The notes: a model not told the origin generated them from the letters alone. A stretch of DNA of 64,000 nucleotides from Taxillus chinensis (GCA_023512835.1 CM042091.1:40066107-40130106); one strand, 5' to 3'; positions 44,427-56,297 are shown, numbered from the stretch's first letter. A program made the numbers and translations.

Positions 44427-46437
44427 ATGGCAGGCATGGATTTTAATCCTGATCAGAAAAGCAGTGAGGATTCAAAAGAACATGCAGAGCCTAATGCTAG
44501 CGAAGGTGATCCAACTGCCCTAATTCAACGGCTAGGATCTTCCTCTTCTGCATATTCATCTTCTTCAGGCTCTTCAGAAGATAGTTTCTTCCAAATATAC
44601 ATAACAGGAAGAATTAATTCCAACAGAGGCACTATTGCTCCCATAACGAAAGATGTTACACAATATTCCAAATCCGATGATGATGCCCACCAAACGTTCA
44701 AAGCTCATTCTGAACTTGATTCTCCAGCTCAACGAACTATAAATAATGTTGCTGCTCCCTCTACCATAACCCCAATAAAAGACGACGAAAGTAGTAGCAT
44801 TTCCAGCAGCCCCCCTTCCCATTTGGAAGAACCCAAAAAAGGATTTTCAGGTTGCTCATCACCATTTCCGGTTTCTTATCTCACCGATGAATTGCATATG
44901 CTTACGTCAACTCAATCCCCTCCGGTGCAAGTGATGGAGCGTTTCCAAGGCTATGAACCTGACAGAATTCCATCTTCTGCATTCGCTAAAAGTTCATCAT
45001 TTTCTCCCGCGGATTGGAGTGTGGCTTCCAATGATTCCCTGTTTAGCATTCATGTGGGGAACAATAGTTTCACAAGACAACAGTTGTCCGCATTGGGTGG
45101 AGACTTGGGCATATCAGGAGAATTGTTCAGTCCTAGCCTCCCTGTGAATACGGAAGAGGACAGAGTGCGTGGGAATAACGTGAAGTTTGGAGCAAACGAA
45201 TATGCAGATGAGACCACTAGTAATGTTACAAGACCAACTTCAGATAGTCAGACTGTATCATCAAATTCCTTAAACACGTCCCACTATTCTGATGGGAGTG
45301 ACACCAGCAATCAGTCCACTACCTTTCCAGTGTATGTCCTTTCTCTATGCACTTATATGGACACACGCACACGAATTCAATACATTCAAGTCATCCAGAT
45401 TCTTATTATTTATCGACATGAACACAAAGAGTGCTGAGGAATTGTATATATGGCCTCATAAACTCCCCAGCTGATATATTGCTCTACATGATTATGAACA
45501 AAAGTCGCTATTTCCTCTTTACGCTATGCATCTCGGCCATATTTATATAGTAATTTGTAGACCTGACATTTTGTTCATGAAGAATAGACCCTTTCTGTGT
45601 TGCAGAAAAAAGACGCGCCCATGGTCATCAGGCTACTGTTTCAATTGTGGTTTGGCGTTATGCTATTGTACATGGCCAAGCTGCTACTGTACGTGGCCAA
45701 GATGCTACTGTTCAAACTGTGGCTGGGTGTTTTGCTATGGTTGGAGATGTAGCCAAAAGAGACTATGCTGTTTTTCCTCTACAACGTATGCTCTTTCTTC
45801 ACCTACTTGTTATCCCATGCATAGAACCGGTTGGAATTGTCTATTTCAACTCTGAAAACAAACATTTTTGATGATCAGATGAATATTAGTAGTACTATTA
45901 GTTTATAATCCAGATTGATGACAAGAAAAAGAAAACAAAAGATTGAAAACGAAGAAAAAGAAGCATGTTTTAACAACATTTCAGCTGAAATAACTGGTGT
46001 TATTGCAGCTTGGAAAAAGAGAAAGGTAGTAGTAGGAAGGTGAAATATCGAGAGAAGCCACTTCAGGATACCTCTGCAGTGACTTCAAATTCAGCTTCCA
46101 GCAAGTACTTTCCTCGGATCTCTTGTTTCTGCTGCTCTTCTTTTGTATCCTGTTTAACCTATTTTATATCTTCTCCGTTAGTTTAATATCTGAATGTTTG
46201 TCCGCATTAGGAAAATGCATTGTTTAACATCGAGCTATGCATAGAAACTAAACTGAAGGGCTGGCTTTGATTTGTTGCAGTTCGAATGAAGAATTTGAAC
46301 AGAACCCACCACAGGCCACTAAAAAAGTGACTTCCAATTCAGCTTCCAGCAAGTGGTTCTCTTGGTTCTGTTTCTCTTGTATCTCATGCACCTATTGTAA
46401 CTTGTTTCGACCATATCGTTGTCACTGCTTTTCATGA
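44427..46437 (+). CDS. Ser-rich protein with Cys/Trp-rich tail, four exons, unknown function
   Basis: Joining 44427-45331, 45606-45785, 46009-46104 and 46281-46437 through GT-AG introns (GTATGT, GTATGC, GTACTT donors; GCAG acceptors) gives one open frame of 445 residues. All three introns are in the same phase, after the second codon base. Residues 1-301 (exon 1) are Ser/Thr-rich and probably disordered, with serine runs and the ordered-looking block DWSVASNDSLFSIHVGNNSF. Exon 2 is dominated by Cys, Trp and aromatics, with a repeated (C)YCTWPSCYCTWPRCYC pattern. Exons 3 and 4 each end in TSNSASSK; exon 4 closes with WFSWFCFSCISC and further Cys pairs. No signal peptide or known domain was recognised. 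It looks like a plant-specific gene. Intron retention would give shorter proteins with different tails. Confidence 0.75.
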
Positions 46438-47889
46438 CCTGGGACTACTACACCTAGTCATTCTTCTCTTGCTTGGAGTAAATACCTCACTCACCCTTTA
46501 GGTACTTGAAATGAGGGCAAAGTAGAACCTTAGGACACTTCATTACACGCATGCAATCTTACTGCAATGTCTAACTATCTTTAGTTGTTTTGTTTCAGTT
46601 TTAGGTTCAAAAATGGTTTCTAGGCTTATATGGTCTTACAGTGGACAAGAAAAATAGTGCCTAGAAAATTGGGTAAAGGAATATTGTATTTGACTGTAGT
46701 AGAAAGTTTGATATTTAAGACCAATTCATGTCAAGTCTTTTTTTTAGATTCTTTTTTGATACATTTGCAACTTTAGCTGTATTAAATTGTCTTGGGAGGG
46801 AAGAAGCTAGTCATTACCACCTTTTTTAATGGGTAAATGCAAATATTGCTGACACATGAAATTGAATTAAAAAAAAGGCACAGAAAAGCTATGTTGGTGT
46901 TTGATAAAAAAGGGCACAGAAAAGATTTGTCGACATGGCAACACGACACCGCCTCTCTTTCGATTCCATAAGTGTAGTACGGAACTCTAGCAGTTGTGGC
47001 GCAACTATGGGAGAAAGTTGGCTGCTTTGATGGTGCCATATCATGTAAAATTTAAAAATCAAATTTCATCTAGGTCTCGTGCCTTAATTAGGATGTAATA
47101 ATAATTTAGATTATGATAATTAAATATTCAAATTCGAACTTAAGTCATTCAAATAATTAATTGAAAAAATTGGATGATAATAAATATTTAAGTTGAGAGT
47201 GTCGACAGTAGTTAAAATAGAATACTCTTCACAATACAAAGCCTTTTATAGAAAGCTTTTTAAGAATTGAAAACTATTATAATTAAATCTTGCTCATATC
47301 TTGCAAACGTAGATCGGCAAGGTATGAGTGGTGGTGGCAACCTATTATGTGTAGTGATAAGGTATGGTAATGGATGTCGACCTTTGAATGGGGCTCGTGA
47401 AATGGGTCATCTGTCTACTTAAGATATATAGAGGAAATGGCATTGCTCCATGGCTTGTACATGTGGGTTACTTCGGGATATTCAAGATTTAGATTACATA
47501 TCAAAGTAATGCATTATAGGTAATAGGCTTCATCTTTGATACTGCTTCTCTTGAATGGTACCTATATGATGTAGGCTCTCAATACTCTCCCTCCCTTCAA
47601 AACTTTTCTTATTCTCAAGGAAAATTTTAGGAAATTGTTCTACCTCTATAGTACTACACTCCATTAATCCCACAAACCTATAATTCTTTACAAATTTCAA
47701 ATCCCTTTTCAAAGTTTATTCTTTCTTCGTTTTGTGGCTCTTATGAAAACTGAGACGAAACAGATCTTGGATCTATCATGAGTTTCACTAATATCTCTGG
47801 CTTGTGGTATACTTTTGCAAATAGGGATGGTGAAGAGTGATGACGGGTAGTCATGGCCTGGGGGACTTGTGCAATGATATGGGTTTGAG
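46438..47889. other. Intergenic, downstream of the 44427 gene
   Basis: AT-rich, with scattered short frames on the minus strand (for example 46782-47039 and 47530-47712) that lack recognisable features. No repeat boundary was found before the LTR that begins near 47890. Confidence 0.35.
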
Positions 47890-48065
47890 GTTCTGGGAGA
47901 TAGCCTTGTGATAGGATGTTTATTTGGGAAAACTAATATCAGTGATATACTTATCAAACAAAGCATTTTGACAGTAATTGGGTCCAATTTAGATTTAGAG
48001 CTCTGGAGGGCATTTTTATGATTTTTCAGCATTTTTGGATAGAGAGTATAAAAGGGGAGGGGAAG

Positions 48066-50090
48066 TGTAATGACCCGTGTTTGGAGTTCTTACAGTCAAC
48101 CATGTGATAGAGTGCACATCGAGGGATGTGAATATCAATACGATGATGTCTATGTTGAATAGAGTGTTTTGACTGTGAGTAGGCCCAATTTAGAGTTAGA
48201 GCACCGAAAGGGTAATTTTGGAATTTTTGTAGTGTGATCGGGTGACTTTGTATTCATGGTCTTATTTGGAAAAACAAATCTCAGTATAGTGATGTATTAG
48301 TCAAACGGAATATTTTGATAGTAATTGGGCTTAATTTGGAGTCGGGACCCTATGAGAGTAATTTTGATTATTTTAATGAATTAAATGTGGGAGAGTATAA
48401 AAAGGGCAATGAAAATCCAAATCCCTAATTTTCATACGTGCTTGCCTTTCTAGAGAGAGAAAGAGGCGAGGAGAAAGAAAGAGTAGGGGAAAGCGAAATT
48501 GACAATCTAGAGTTCAAAGCGACCAAAGTCGAGGTAGGGATTTGTTCTTGTCACTCCTATGTCGTTGATTATGCTTGCTAAAGTAGCTAAAACATGTGAA
48601 TTAACTTCCAATTCGTGGAATTGGAAGTATGAACCCTAGAGTTTGAGAAACTCAATTTATGTTGTTTTGATATGAATTGATGTTGTTTTAGTAGCCTAAG
48701 ATGGCTAAGATGAGTTAGAAAGTCATTTGTGGGATGAATTAGTACTTAAAAATAGAGATTTAACGGGTATAATTGGGTTTTGGGATGAAATTGGGAAGAA
48801 TGTAGTCGACAATTTGCGACTAGGGAACTGCTCGAGGCTAGCTTCGAGTAGAGCATCGAGCAGAGAGCTTCGAGCAAGAGTCTCAATTAGAGTGTAGCGT
48901 CGAGCATAGTTTCGAGTCGTCTCGAGCAGGGTGTCTCGAGCAGTTAGGCAGTGCAGTTCTGGTGCAGTTTCAGTTTCACTGGACTAGACCATTTATATTG
49001 TAACCATTATGCCTCTCTACATTTAAGTATAAATAAGGAAATACCTCCATTTGGATTCAAAGAAAAATACTAGAAAATCAAATTCTCACTCCTTCAAAAT
49101 GTGAAAAATGGAATTTAGTGTAAAATTCCGGAAATATGCAGTTTTTCGTAGTGGTGACTTTTTTGAAACTAGGGTTAGACCTCTCAGAAAAATCCTTATA
49201 AATCATATTATCTTAGTTATGGTATAGGGAGCTAATGCCGGGACTTTTTATTTCAAAAAAAATAGCTTCTACGAAAATCCTCTCTCTTGGTCAAGACGTG
49301 AGGATAGATTTGTGAAGACTGGCCTCTATTACAGAGAGAGTTGTGAACCCTAGTGGTCATGTGGGCTTGCGAAGCTACTGTTGAGGGCCTGGGAGGCTAC
49401 TGTTGAGGGCTTGAGAGGTGAGATTTGTTTGAAGCCTAAGAGGCTACTATACCTGAGCGGTAATACTATACCTGAGAGGTAATACTGTACCTACGAGGTA
49501 ATATTGTACCTGCAAGGTAATACTGTACCTGTGAGGTAATACTGTACTTGAGAGGTAATATTGTGCCTGGGGGCAGTACTATGCCTGGGAGGCAACATGG
49601 TGCTTGAGAGGCAATGTTTGTGACCTGGGAGGCTTTCTCTGCATTTGAATGTGTGTGTACATGATTGAGTTGGTAATGTATCTATAGTATTACATGAGCA
49701 CATGCCTACACTAGTTTATGAGTTAGGATGGGTCAGGGAGACATGATCCCTACTGAGCTGTGATTGCTCACCCTTCCTGTTGTGTTTGTTTTTGTGTGTT
49801 TCAGGTGTCTACAGGAGCTAGGAGGTACACCCAAGGTGGAGCTTTGTCTGTGTGTTTACTATATTGGTTTGTAATGATATGATGTAACCCTTTAAAGAGA
49901 GAAACATGTATGTATGTGTGTTTGTACTGTGGATTGAAATGAGATTTCTATATACGTGTACCATGGTTTAGGGACAACACCCATGTTAAGGTTCCTTTCT
50001 CGGTGTTATCACCAACCCCTTATCCCTTCGAGTGCGGGCATGGGGCCTCACTAACCAGCTTTTTATGGGTCGAAAATCCGAGGTGTGACA
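48066..50090 (+). mobile_element. Inner solo LTR (2,025 bp)
   Basis: It starts TGTAATGACCCGTGTTTGG and ends AAATCCGAGGTGTGACA. The flanking pentamers are GGAAG and AGAAG, a 4-of-5 match and a plausible aged target duplication. A TATA box (GTATAAAAAGGG) lies near 48393. It contains a run of TACCTG(A/C)GAGGTAATA units (49440-49620) and CTCGAGCAG-type words (48830-48960). It is related to the solo LTR at 35219-37640. Confidence 0.75.
49448..49620 (+). repeat. Short tandem units of TACCTGAGAGGTAATACTG type
   Basis: About seven to nine imperfect units of roughly 19-20 bp, each with ACCTG, AGGTAAT and ACTGT words, lie inside the inner solo LTR. Confidence 0.6.
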
Positions 50091-50386
50091 AGAAGAACCT
50101 TAATCCTCAATTGAAATTCGTTTAATTTCTAGAGAGAGAAAGAGTGGGGAGGAGAGAGAAAGTAAGGAGAAGGTGGAATTTGGACGATTAGGACTCAAAT
50201 CAACCATAATTAAGGCAAAGATTCGTGTTCTAAACCTTCTATCATTTATTTGGTAGTGATTGAACTCATTAATGGTAATAAATTTCATGAATTTGGATGT
50301 ATATGGGTGAAATGACTCATATGCATGTTGGTTGTGGAATTTACTTGTTTTTCTTGTGTTTTGAGCCATGGTTGTTAGACACAAGA

Positions 50387-52551
50387 TGTTTAATAAAATA
50401 ATAAGTATTTATTATGTTATTTTATGTTAAACTATTTTGATGATATATTTAAAAAATATTATTTGATAGCGTGTATGATAATTATATTAATATCACATTT
50501 TCATAATATAAGATTTACTTTTCATAAATAAATTACACTGGGTACATATATTTTAGTTTAAGCAAATAAATATGATATTTTATTAAGTGTTATAATATGA
50601 TATTATTTTACTTAACTATATAGTTATTTCAATCATTTTGTTTAATTATATTAAATAATTTATTGGTTAAAATGATGAATATAAAGCAAATAGAATACAA
50701 CTTTGAATTTATCATATCAAAATTTATTAAGAGTTGTAAAAGACAAAAATTTCATTAATACTCCATGACCAATAGTTATGCTTAGAAAGGATAGACTAGC
50801 TCAGTTCTGGAAGTCATCTTTAAAAATTTATAACTTTATTTATGTAGCTCCAAACGACTTGATATTTTTATGACGTTCTCCATATTTAGTTATATACGTT
50901 TGGTTAAAATTTCAGCCTCATTGGATCAGTCCATTAGGAGAAACAATTTAAACAGTACACAAAGGTCTAGTATCACGCCCAGAATTTCTAGTCTCACTTC
51001 AAAATTCAGTAACTTTGGATATACAAGTCCAATTGGCTTTTTTGAAGTTAATAAAGAATCTAGAAAGTTATAGTCACAATAGTAGACCATGCACCCATGT
51101 GACTTTTGTGATTAAAGAAACCTTCAAAGTCAAACAAATCGTAAAAACCCAAAAATGGGGGCAACAAAGGGGCCACATTGTAGATAATATGGGGATAAGA
51201 ATCAAATAATGTGAAAATGAAAAAAGTAGGTAAGAAAATAAGGTATTGTGGACAAAAGTTTCACCTACCATATATACCACCTACCATCCTTTGCCCTTTT
51301 AAAGGGGTGTCTTACCTCTCCTTTTAATGCACAAGTTCCCTAAAGTCATACCACGAAGTTCTCTCTACAAACACTCCCTCAAGACCTTCTAATACCCCAA
51401 ATACTCTACTCAAACCCTCTTTTATTTTTGGTATTTACCAAGCGTCGAAGTTCTACAAAAGGTAATTAAGATTTTGAAGTTTCTTTATTTATAAGATCTA
51501 TATGGTTAGCCTTGCCACATATGTAATTATTTTAAATTATGTTATTTCGTCATAGCATTTTCATTATATAATTAAAGTGAATATATGAGAATATTAACTT
51601 GATGTTTTTATTTTTTTAGAAAGCGGAGGATCGTAAGGAACAACTTCTATAATGAATTTCCTCGACAATTCCAAAACCCCAATTGCTAATACTTCAACTT
51701 CACAGCTACCCCCATCCTTATCTCCTCTCCCTTTCCACCCATGTCTAATAACCCATCATGGTTAAGGAGGAAGACACATAGGAAAAATAGGCTTATCGAA
51801 CGTCTTTTCCGTTCACCCAATATAGAAAGTAAATCTTATTCAAAAACTCTCAAGGAATATAACATAATTATTGCACAACTTAAGGCTTACGATGCATGAG
51901 ATCGACATAGGAGATGGAACCACAATAGAAAATGGAACCCAAATTAATAGCCTACCCTACAAACACGGTATGCCTATTAAAAGATATAAGTTAAAGTATG
52001 ATATTAAAAAAAAGTGATATATGTGATATTTATTTATGAGTAAGGTTAATAAAAGGAATAAACTAAAATTAACTTTCAAGCATTAATGCTAATTTAGTAT
52101 TTTGATATTTTTTTTCAAGGTTTAGAATGCGGAGAACGACAAGTGGATTGTAAGGGTTTTCTTTTCTTCATTCTCACTTTTCTCTTCCTCTTTATCTTGT
52201 TTTATTTGAAATTATTGTTGTAAGAGTTTTATGTTTCTTATTTTTCTAATTCCATTTAATTATTGAGAACATAGTCCCTTTTTAATCTCTCTCTTGATAA
52301 TCTATGCCATTGATTGTGGTAGATAACTATTTTGATATTCGTGGTTATCCTTGTTAACGTTGAATGTTTTATTGGAATTTTATGATATGCCTCATGTTAT
52401 GTATGTTAAAGTTATTATAACCTCTTATGTTTGGACAAGTAAGTTTATGATGGTTGGTTCTAGAAAGACCTCCAATGCATTGGGTAAAGAACATCACTGG
52501 AGAATGTCAATCCAGCTCATAATATGTTATGTTATGATATGGTATTTGGGT
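50387..52551 (+). repeat. Family-B LTR, copy 2
   Basis: The reverse complement of 10790-13060 with moderate divergence. Landmarks shared in order are the block around GAGTTGTAAAAGACAAAAAT, CTTTTAAAGGGGTGTCTTACC, a short basic reading frame, GAGAAAAGTGAGAATGAAG (in reverse), and CCTCCAATGCATTGGGTAAA. The right end is truncated near 52545 and joined to another LTR fragment. Confidence 0.65.
51741..51899 (+). other. Short basic reading frame, partner of 11437-11637
   Basis: ATG at 51741, then NPSWLRRKTHRKNRLIERLF and SKSYSKTLKEYNIIIAQLKA, ending at TGA 51897-51899 where the other copy has a Trp codon. The same frame continues after the stop with recognisable similarity (RRWNHNRKWN). Function unknown. 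Confidence 0.3.
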
Positions 52552-52707
52552 TGTCACGCCCCCAAATTCCAGGAAACCTGGAACCAGGAACATGACTTTT
52601 CCTTGCTCACACCCGAAAGGTCAAGGGGGTGGTAACTAGCACCGATAGAGACTATACCGCGGGTGCTGTCTCAATCATGTAATCCTATACAGTACAATCA
52701 TACGTTA
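52552..52707 (-). repeat. LTR 3'-end fragment, family of the 35219-37640 solo LTR
   Basis: TGTCACGCCCCCAAATTCC onward closely matches 35219-35370, including CACCGATAGAGACTATACCG and the TCACACCCGAAAGGTCAAGG block. It is truncated at 52707, where TRIM-like LTR sequence begins. Confidence 0.75.
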
Positions 52708-52979
52708 AGGAGAATGGCTCTAGTTCCCAACCAGTTTGTATAAGGATGATCAAATCCCTTCTTCAATATCAAGTCATCGACTAGCAGCGTGCTCCCCGCA
52801 TTCAACTGGGTCGGCACGTCTGAACTCCGAAGGGGTTCCATCCGTTCTCCTCTACGAACTGCTTGGAACCTTCCGCTGCGCACCATCTACGCTTTCAACC
52901 AACCCCTCTCATTCATGTAGCACGAATACATTCCTGAATCGTGCCACTGAGAAACGCCCCGAATACTCGGGTCATGACA
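52708..52979 (-). repeat. TRIM-like LTR a, truncated
   Basis: This holds the 5' part of the LTR in minus orientation; its 3' end is missing at the left junction. It is followed on the plus strand by TTCTCCTCCACCC, the reverse of the purine tract. Confidence 0.75.
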
Positions 52980-53374
52980 TTCTCCTCCACCCAATCCTCG
53001 CAACATCCTCGTTGCGTTTGTTGATATCGCTTCCCCACAGGCGATGACATCTTTACCTCGACGCCCTTCCACTCGCCCAATGTCAACTGGTTGGACATCG
53101 CTTCCCGCGGAGTTGCAACACCTTTACCAAGATGCTCTCCCGCTCGCCCAATATCCAAAGGATAGGAGGCTTCCAAGATCGCTCCGACGCGCTCCTTCGT
53201 ACTCCCTTGCCCAACTCTGTATCACACTCTAGGATACTCCAACTCTATGGACGCAAGGCGTGCAAGACACTACCGGTCGACTCACCTATGTAAGCTCCCA
53301 CCTTGGGATCACGCTACTCGCGAGAGTGCTCGGTGAGTCTTCAAGATACGGGCCGGTTTAGCTCTGATACCACT
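52980..53374 (-). repeat. TRIM-like internal region 1 (395 bp)
   Basis: Non-coding, running in minus orientation from the primer site next to LTR b (TGGTATCAGAGCTA) to the polypurine tract beside LTR a. It lacks gag and pol entirely. Confidence 0.8.
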
Positions 53375-53777
53375 TGTCACGGGGTCAGGTTTCCTGCGCT
53401 TCTCAACCCATTGTAGCACTTAGCTCTCTATCCACGGTCCGCTAAGTTTAGCCTTTGACGGTTGAAGCGCACGTAAACTGGTTTCGCCCTGCCACTGGGC
53501 TCATCAGGAGAACGGCTCCAGTTCTCGACCAGTTTGTGTAAGGATGGCCAAATCCCTTCTTCAACGTCAAGTCCTTGACTAGCGGCGTGCTCCCTGTATT
53601 CAACCAGGTCGGCATGTCTGAACTCCGAAGGGGTTCCATCCATTCTCCTCCACGAACTGCCTGGAACCTTTTGCTGTGCACCATCTACGCTCTCAACCAA
53701 CCCCTCTTATTTATATAGCACGAATACATTCCTGAATCATGCCATTGAGAAACGCCCCGAATCCACAGGTCGAGACA
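53375..53777 (-). repeat. TRIM-like LTR b
   Basis: A 403-bp LTR, TGTC...GACA bounded on either strand. Only 12 bp separate it from LTR c, so the internal region between them has been lost almost entirely. Confidence 0.8.
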
Positions 53778-53789
53778 TTTGATAGCACT

Positions 53790-54193
53790 TGTCACGGGGT
53801 CAGGTTTCCTGTGCCTCTTAACCCATTGCGGCACTTAGCTTCTCTATCCACGGTCCTCTAAGTTTAGCCTTTGAGGGTTGAAGCGCACGTAGACGAGTTT
53901 CGCCCTGCAACTGGGCTCATTAGGAGAACGGCTCCAGTTCCCAACCAGTTTGTGTAAGGATGGTCAAATCCTTTCTTCAACGTCAAGTCCTCGACTAGCA
54001 GCATGCTCCCCGCATTCAACCGGGTCAGCACGTCTGAACTCCGAAGGGGTTCCATCCATTCTCCTCCATGAACTTCCTGGAACCTTCCGCTGCGCACCAT
54101 CTACGCTTTCAACCAACCCCTCTAATTCATGTAGCACAAATACATTCCTGAATCGTGCCACTGAGAAATGCCCCAAATCCTCGGGTCGTGACA
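53790..54193 (-). repeat. TRIM-like LTR c
   Basis: A 404-bp LTR. It lies next to LTR b with the 12-bp remnant TTTGATAGCACT between, the last part being the primer-site edge. Confidence 0.82.
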
Positions 54194-54587
54194 TTCTCCT
54201 CCACCCAATCCTCGCAACGTCCTCGTTGCTTTTGTCGACATCGCTCCCCCGCAGGTGATGACATCTTTAGCTCGATGCCCTCCCACTCGCCCATTGTCAA
54301 CTGGTTGGACATCGCTTCCCCGCAGTTGCAACACCTTTACTAAGATGCTCTCCCGCTCGCCCAATGTCCAAAGGATAGGAGGCTTCCAAGATCGCTCCGA
54401 CGCGCTCCTTCGTACTCCCTTGCCTAACTCTGTATCACACTCTAGGATACTTGAACTCTATGGACGCAAGGCATGCAAGACACTACCGGTCGACTCACCT
54501 CTGTGAGCTCCCACCTTGGGATCACGCTACTCGCGAAAGTGCTCGGCGAGTCTTTAGGATACGGGCCGGTTCGGGTCTGATACCACT
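54194..54587 (-). repeat. TRIM-like internal region 2 (394 bp)
   Basis: Complete internal region with the primer site TGGTATCAGACCCG beside LTR d and the polypurine tract beside LTR c. No coding capacity. Confidence 0.82.
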
Positions 54588-54991
54588 TGTCACGAGGTCA
54601 GGTTTCCTGCGTTTCTCAACCCATTGCGGCACTTAGCTTCTCTATCCACGGTCTGCTAAGTTTAGCCTTTGAGGGTTGAAGCGCACGTAGACTGGTTTCG
54701 CCCTACCACTGGGCTCATTAGGAGTACGGCTCCAGTTTCTGACCAGTTTGTCTAAGGATGGCCAAATCCCTTCTTCAACGTCAAGTCATCAACTAGCGGC
54801 GTGCTCCCCGCATTCAACCGGGTCGGCACGTCTGAACTCCGAAGGGGTTTCATATGTTCTCTTCCATGAACTACTTGGAACCTTCCGTTGCGCACCATCT
54901 ACGCTTTCAACCAACACCTCTCCTTAATGTAGCACGAATACATTCCTGAATCATGCCACTGAGAAATGCCCCGAATCCTCGGGTCATGACA
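54588..54991 (-). repeat. TRIM-like LTR d
   Basis: A 404-bp LTR shared between two adjoining units, so the array reads LTR-internal-LTR-internal-LTR. Confidence 0.82.
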
Positions 54992-55385
54992 TTCTCCTCC
55001 ACCCAATCCTCGCAATGTCCTCGTTGCTTTTGTCGACATCGCTGCCCCGCAGGCGATGACATCTTTAGCTCGATGCCCTCCCACTCCCCCATTGTCAACT
55101 GGTTGGACATCGCTTCCCCGCAGTTGCGACACCTTTACTAAGATGCTCTCCCACTCGCCCAATGTCTAAAGGATAGGAGGCTTCCAAGATCGCTCCGACG
55201 CGCTCCTTCGTACTCCCTTGCCCAACTCTGTATCACACTTTAGGATACTCCAACTCTATGGACGCAAGGCGTGCAAGACACTACCGGTCGACTCACCTCT
55301 GTGAGCTCCCACCTTGGGATCACGCTACTCGCGAAAGTGCTCGGCGAGTCTTCAGGATACGGGCCGGTTTGGGTCTGATACCACT
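54992..55385 (-). repeat. TRIM-like internal region 3 (394 bp)
   Basis: Nearly identical in layout to region 2, with the primer site TGGTATCAGACCCA beside LTR e and a polypurine tract beside LTR d. Confidence 0.82.
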
Positions 55386-55788
55386 TGTCACGGGGTCAGG
55401 TTTCCTGCGTCTCTCAACCCATTGCGGCACTTAGCTTCTCTATCCACGGTCTGCTAAGTTTAGCCTTTGAGGGTTGAAGCGCACGTAGACTGGTTTCGCC
55501 CTGCCACTGGGCTCATCAGGAGTACGGCTCCAGTTTTCGACCAGTTTGTGTAAGGATGGTCAAATCCCTTCTTCAACGTCAAGTCCTCGACTAGAGGCGT
55601 GCTCCTCGCATTCAACCGAGTTGGCACGTCTGAACTCCGAAGGGGTTCCATCCGTTCTCCTCCACGAACTGCCTGGAACCTTCCACTGTGTACCTTCTAC
55701 GCTTTCAACCAACCCCTCGATTCATGTAGCACGAATACATTCTTGAATCGTGCCACTGAGAAACGTCCCGAATCCTTAGGTCGTGACA
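55386..55788 (-). repeat. TRIM-like LTR e, 5' end of the array
   Basis: A 403-bp LTR forming the right end of the array. The next bases are TCAGT. Because the left end is truncated no target duplication can be checked. Confidence 0.8.
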
Positions 55789-56297
55789 TCAGTCAAGTGT
55801 GTTATTCTCCAAATTTCCTCCTCTATCACTTGGTGCTGGTCTTGGGGAACTTTCGGGGCTTGCAATAGAGGTTATCAGTTTCGGGCTTCCCTGTTCGTGT
55901 CAATATATCCTTCTTGTGCAAATTGGGGTCATCCTTAAGAACCTGTGCACCAAGGTATATAGCATGGGCAAAAAGGTATATACATATTATATCAAATGGG
56001 TTAGTATGTCCAACCCGGACAAAATGGGGTCCAACGGATGTTATAAGATATTTTGGACACATTGATTATTTTGGATTATAACACATTAGGATATTATTTC
56101 TTAATGTATGTGAAGGGAATTAGTGGTGCAATTTGGATAGTTTGGTATTTTTGAATGTCAGTTATTTTTGTAATTTACAGGTATTTGTGAAATTTTAATC
56201 ATTAATTGTAAGCATTTGAGAAGATTTATTGTATTTTGTGTCATTTACCATAAGCCTTTTTGGTGTGTTAGGCTTGCTTGGCTTATGGTATGTTGGT
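55789..56297. other. Spacer with a short Ogre-like LTR terminus and a hairpin
   Basis: 55999-56035 reads, on the minus strand, GTTGGACCCCATTTTGTCCG, the terminal sequence of the Ogre-like LTRs. Near the copia boundary, TACCATAAGCC (56246-56256) and GGCTTATGGTA (56280-56290) form a perfect 11-bp stem with a 23-base loop. No gene is seen. Confidence 0.5.

Larger units (their letters stand above)
47890..50386 (+). repeat. Outer LTR split by an inserted LTR of the same family
   Basis: Sequence at about 47890-48065 and again at 50091-50386 aligns with the 5' part of the LTR that lies between them. The outer copy has ATTTTGACAGTAATTGGG and GAGTATAAAAGGGG; the inner has ATTTTGATAGTAATTGGG and GAGTATAAAAAGGG. 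The outer copy continues after the insertion with TTTCTAGAGAGAGAAAGAG, as the inner does. The insertion is just downstream of the TATA box. The outer copy is cut off near 50386 by the family-B LTR. Confidence 0.7.

Noticed and set aside
44574..44822. Opposite-strand frame inside exon 1 of the 44427 gene
   Set aside because: Shadow of the coding strand; the plus-strand model splices cleanly in one frame.
10385..52551. One giant inverted repeat joining 10.8-13.1 kb and 50.4-52.5 kb
   Set aside because: The arms are two copies of one LTR family in opposite orientation, 37 kb apart and separately truncated; dispersed insertion explains them.
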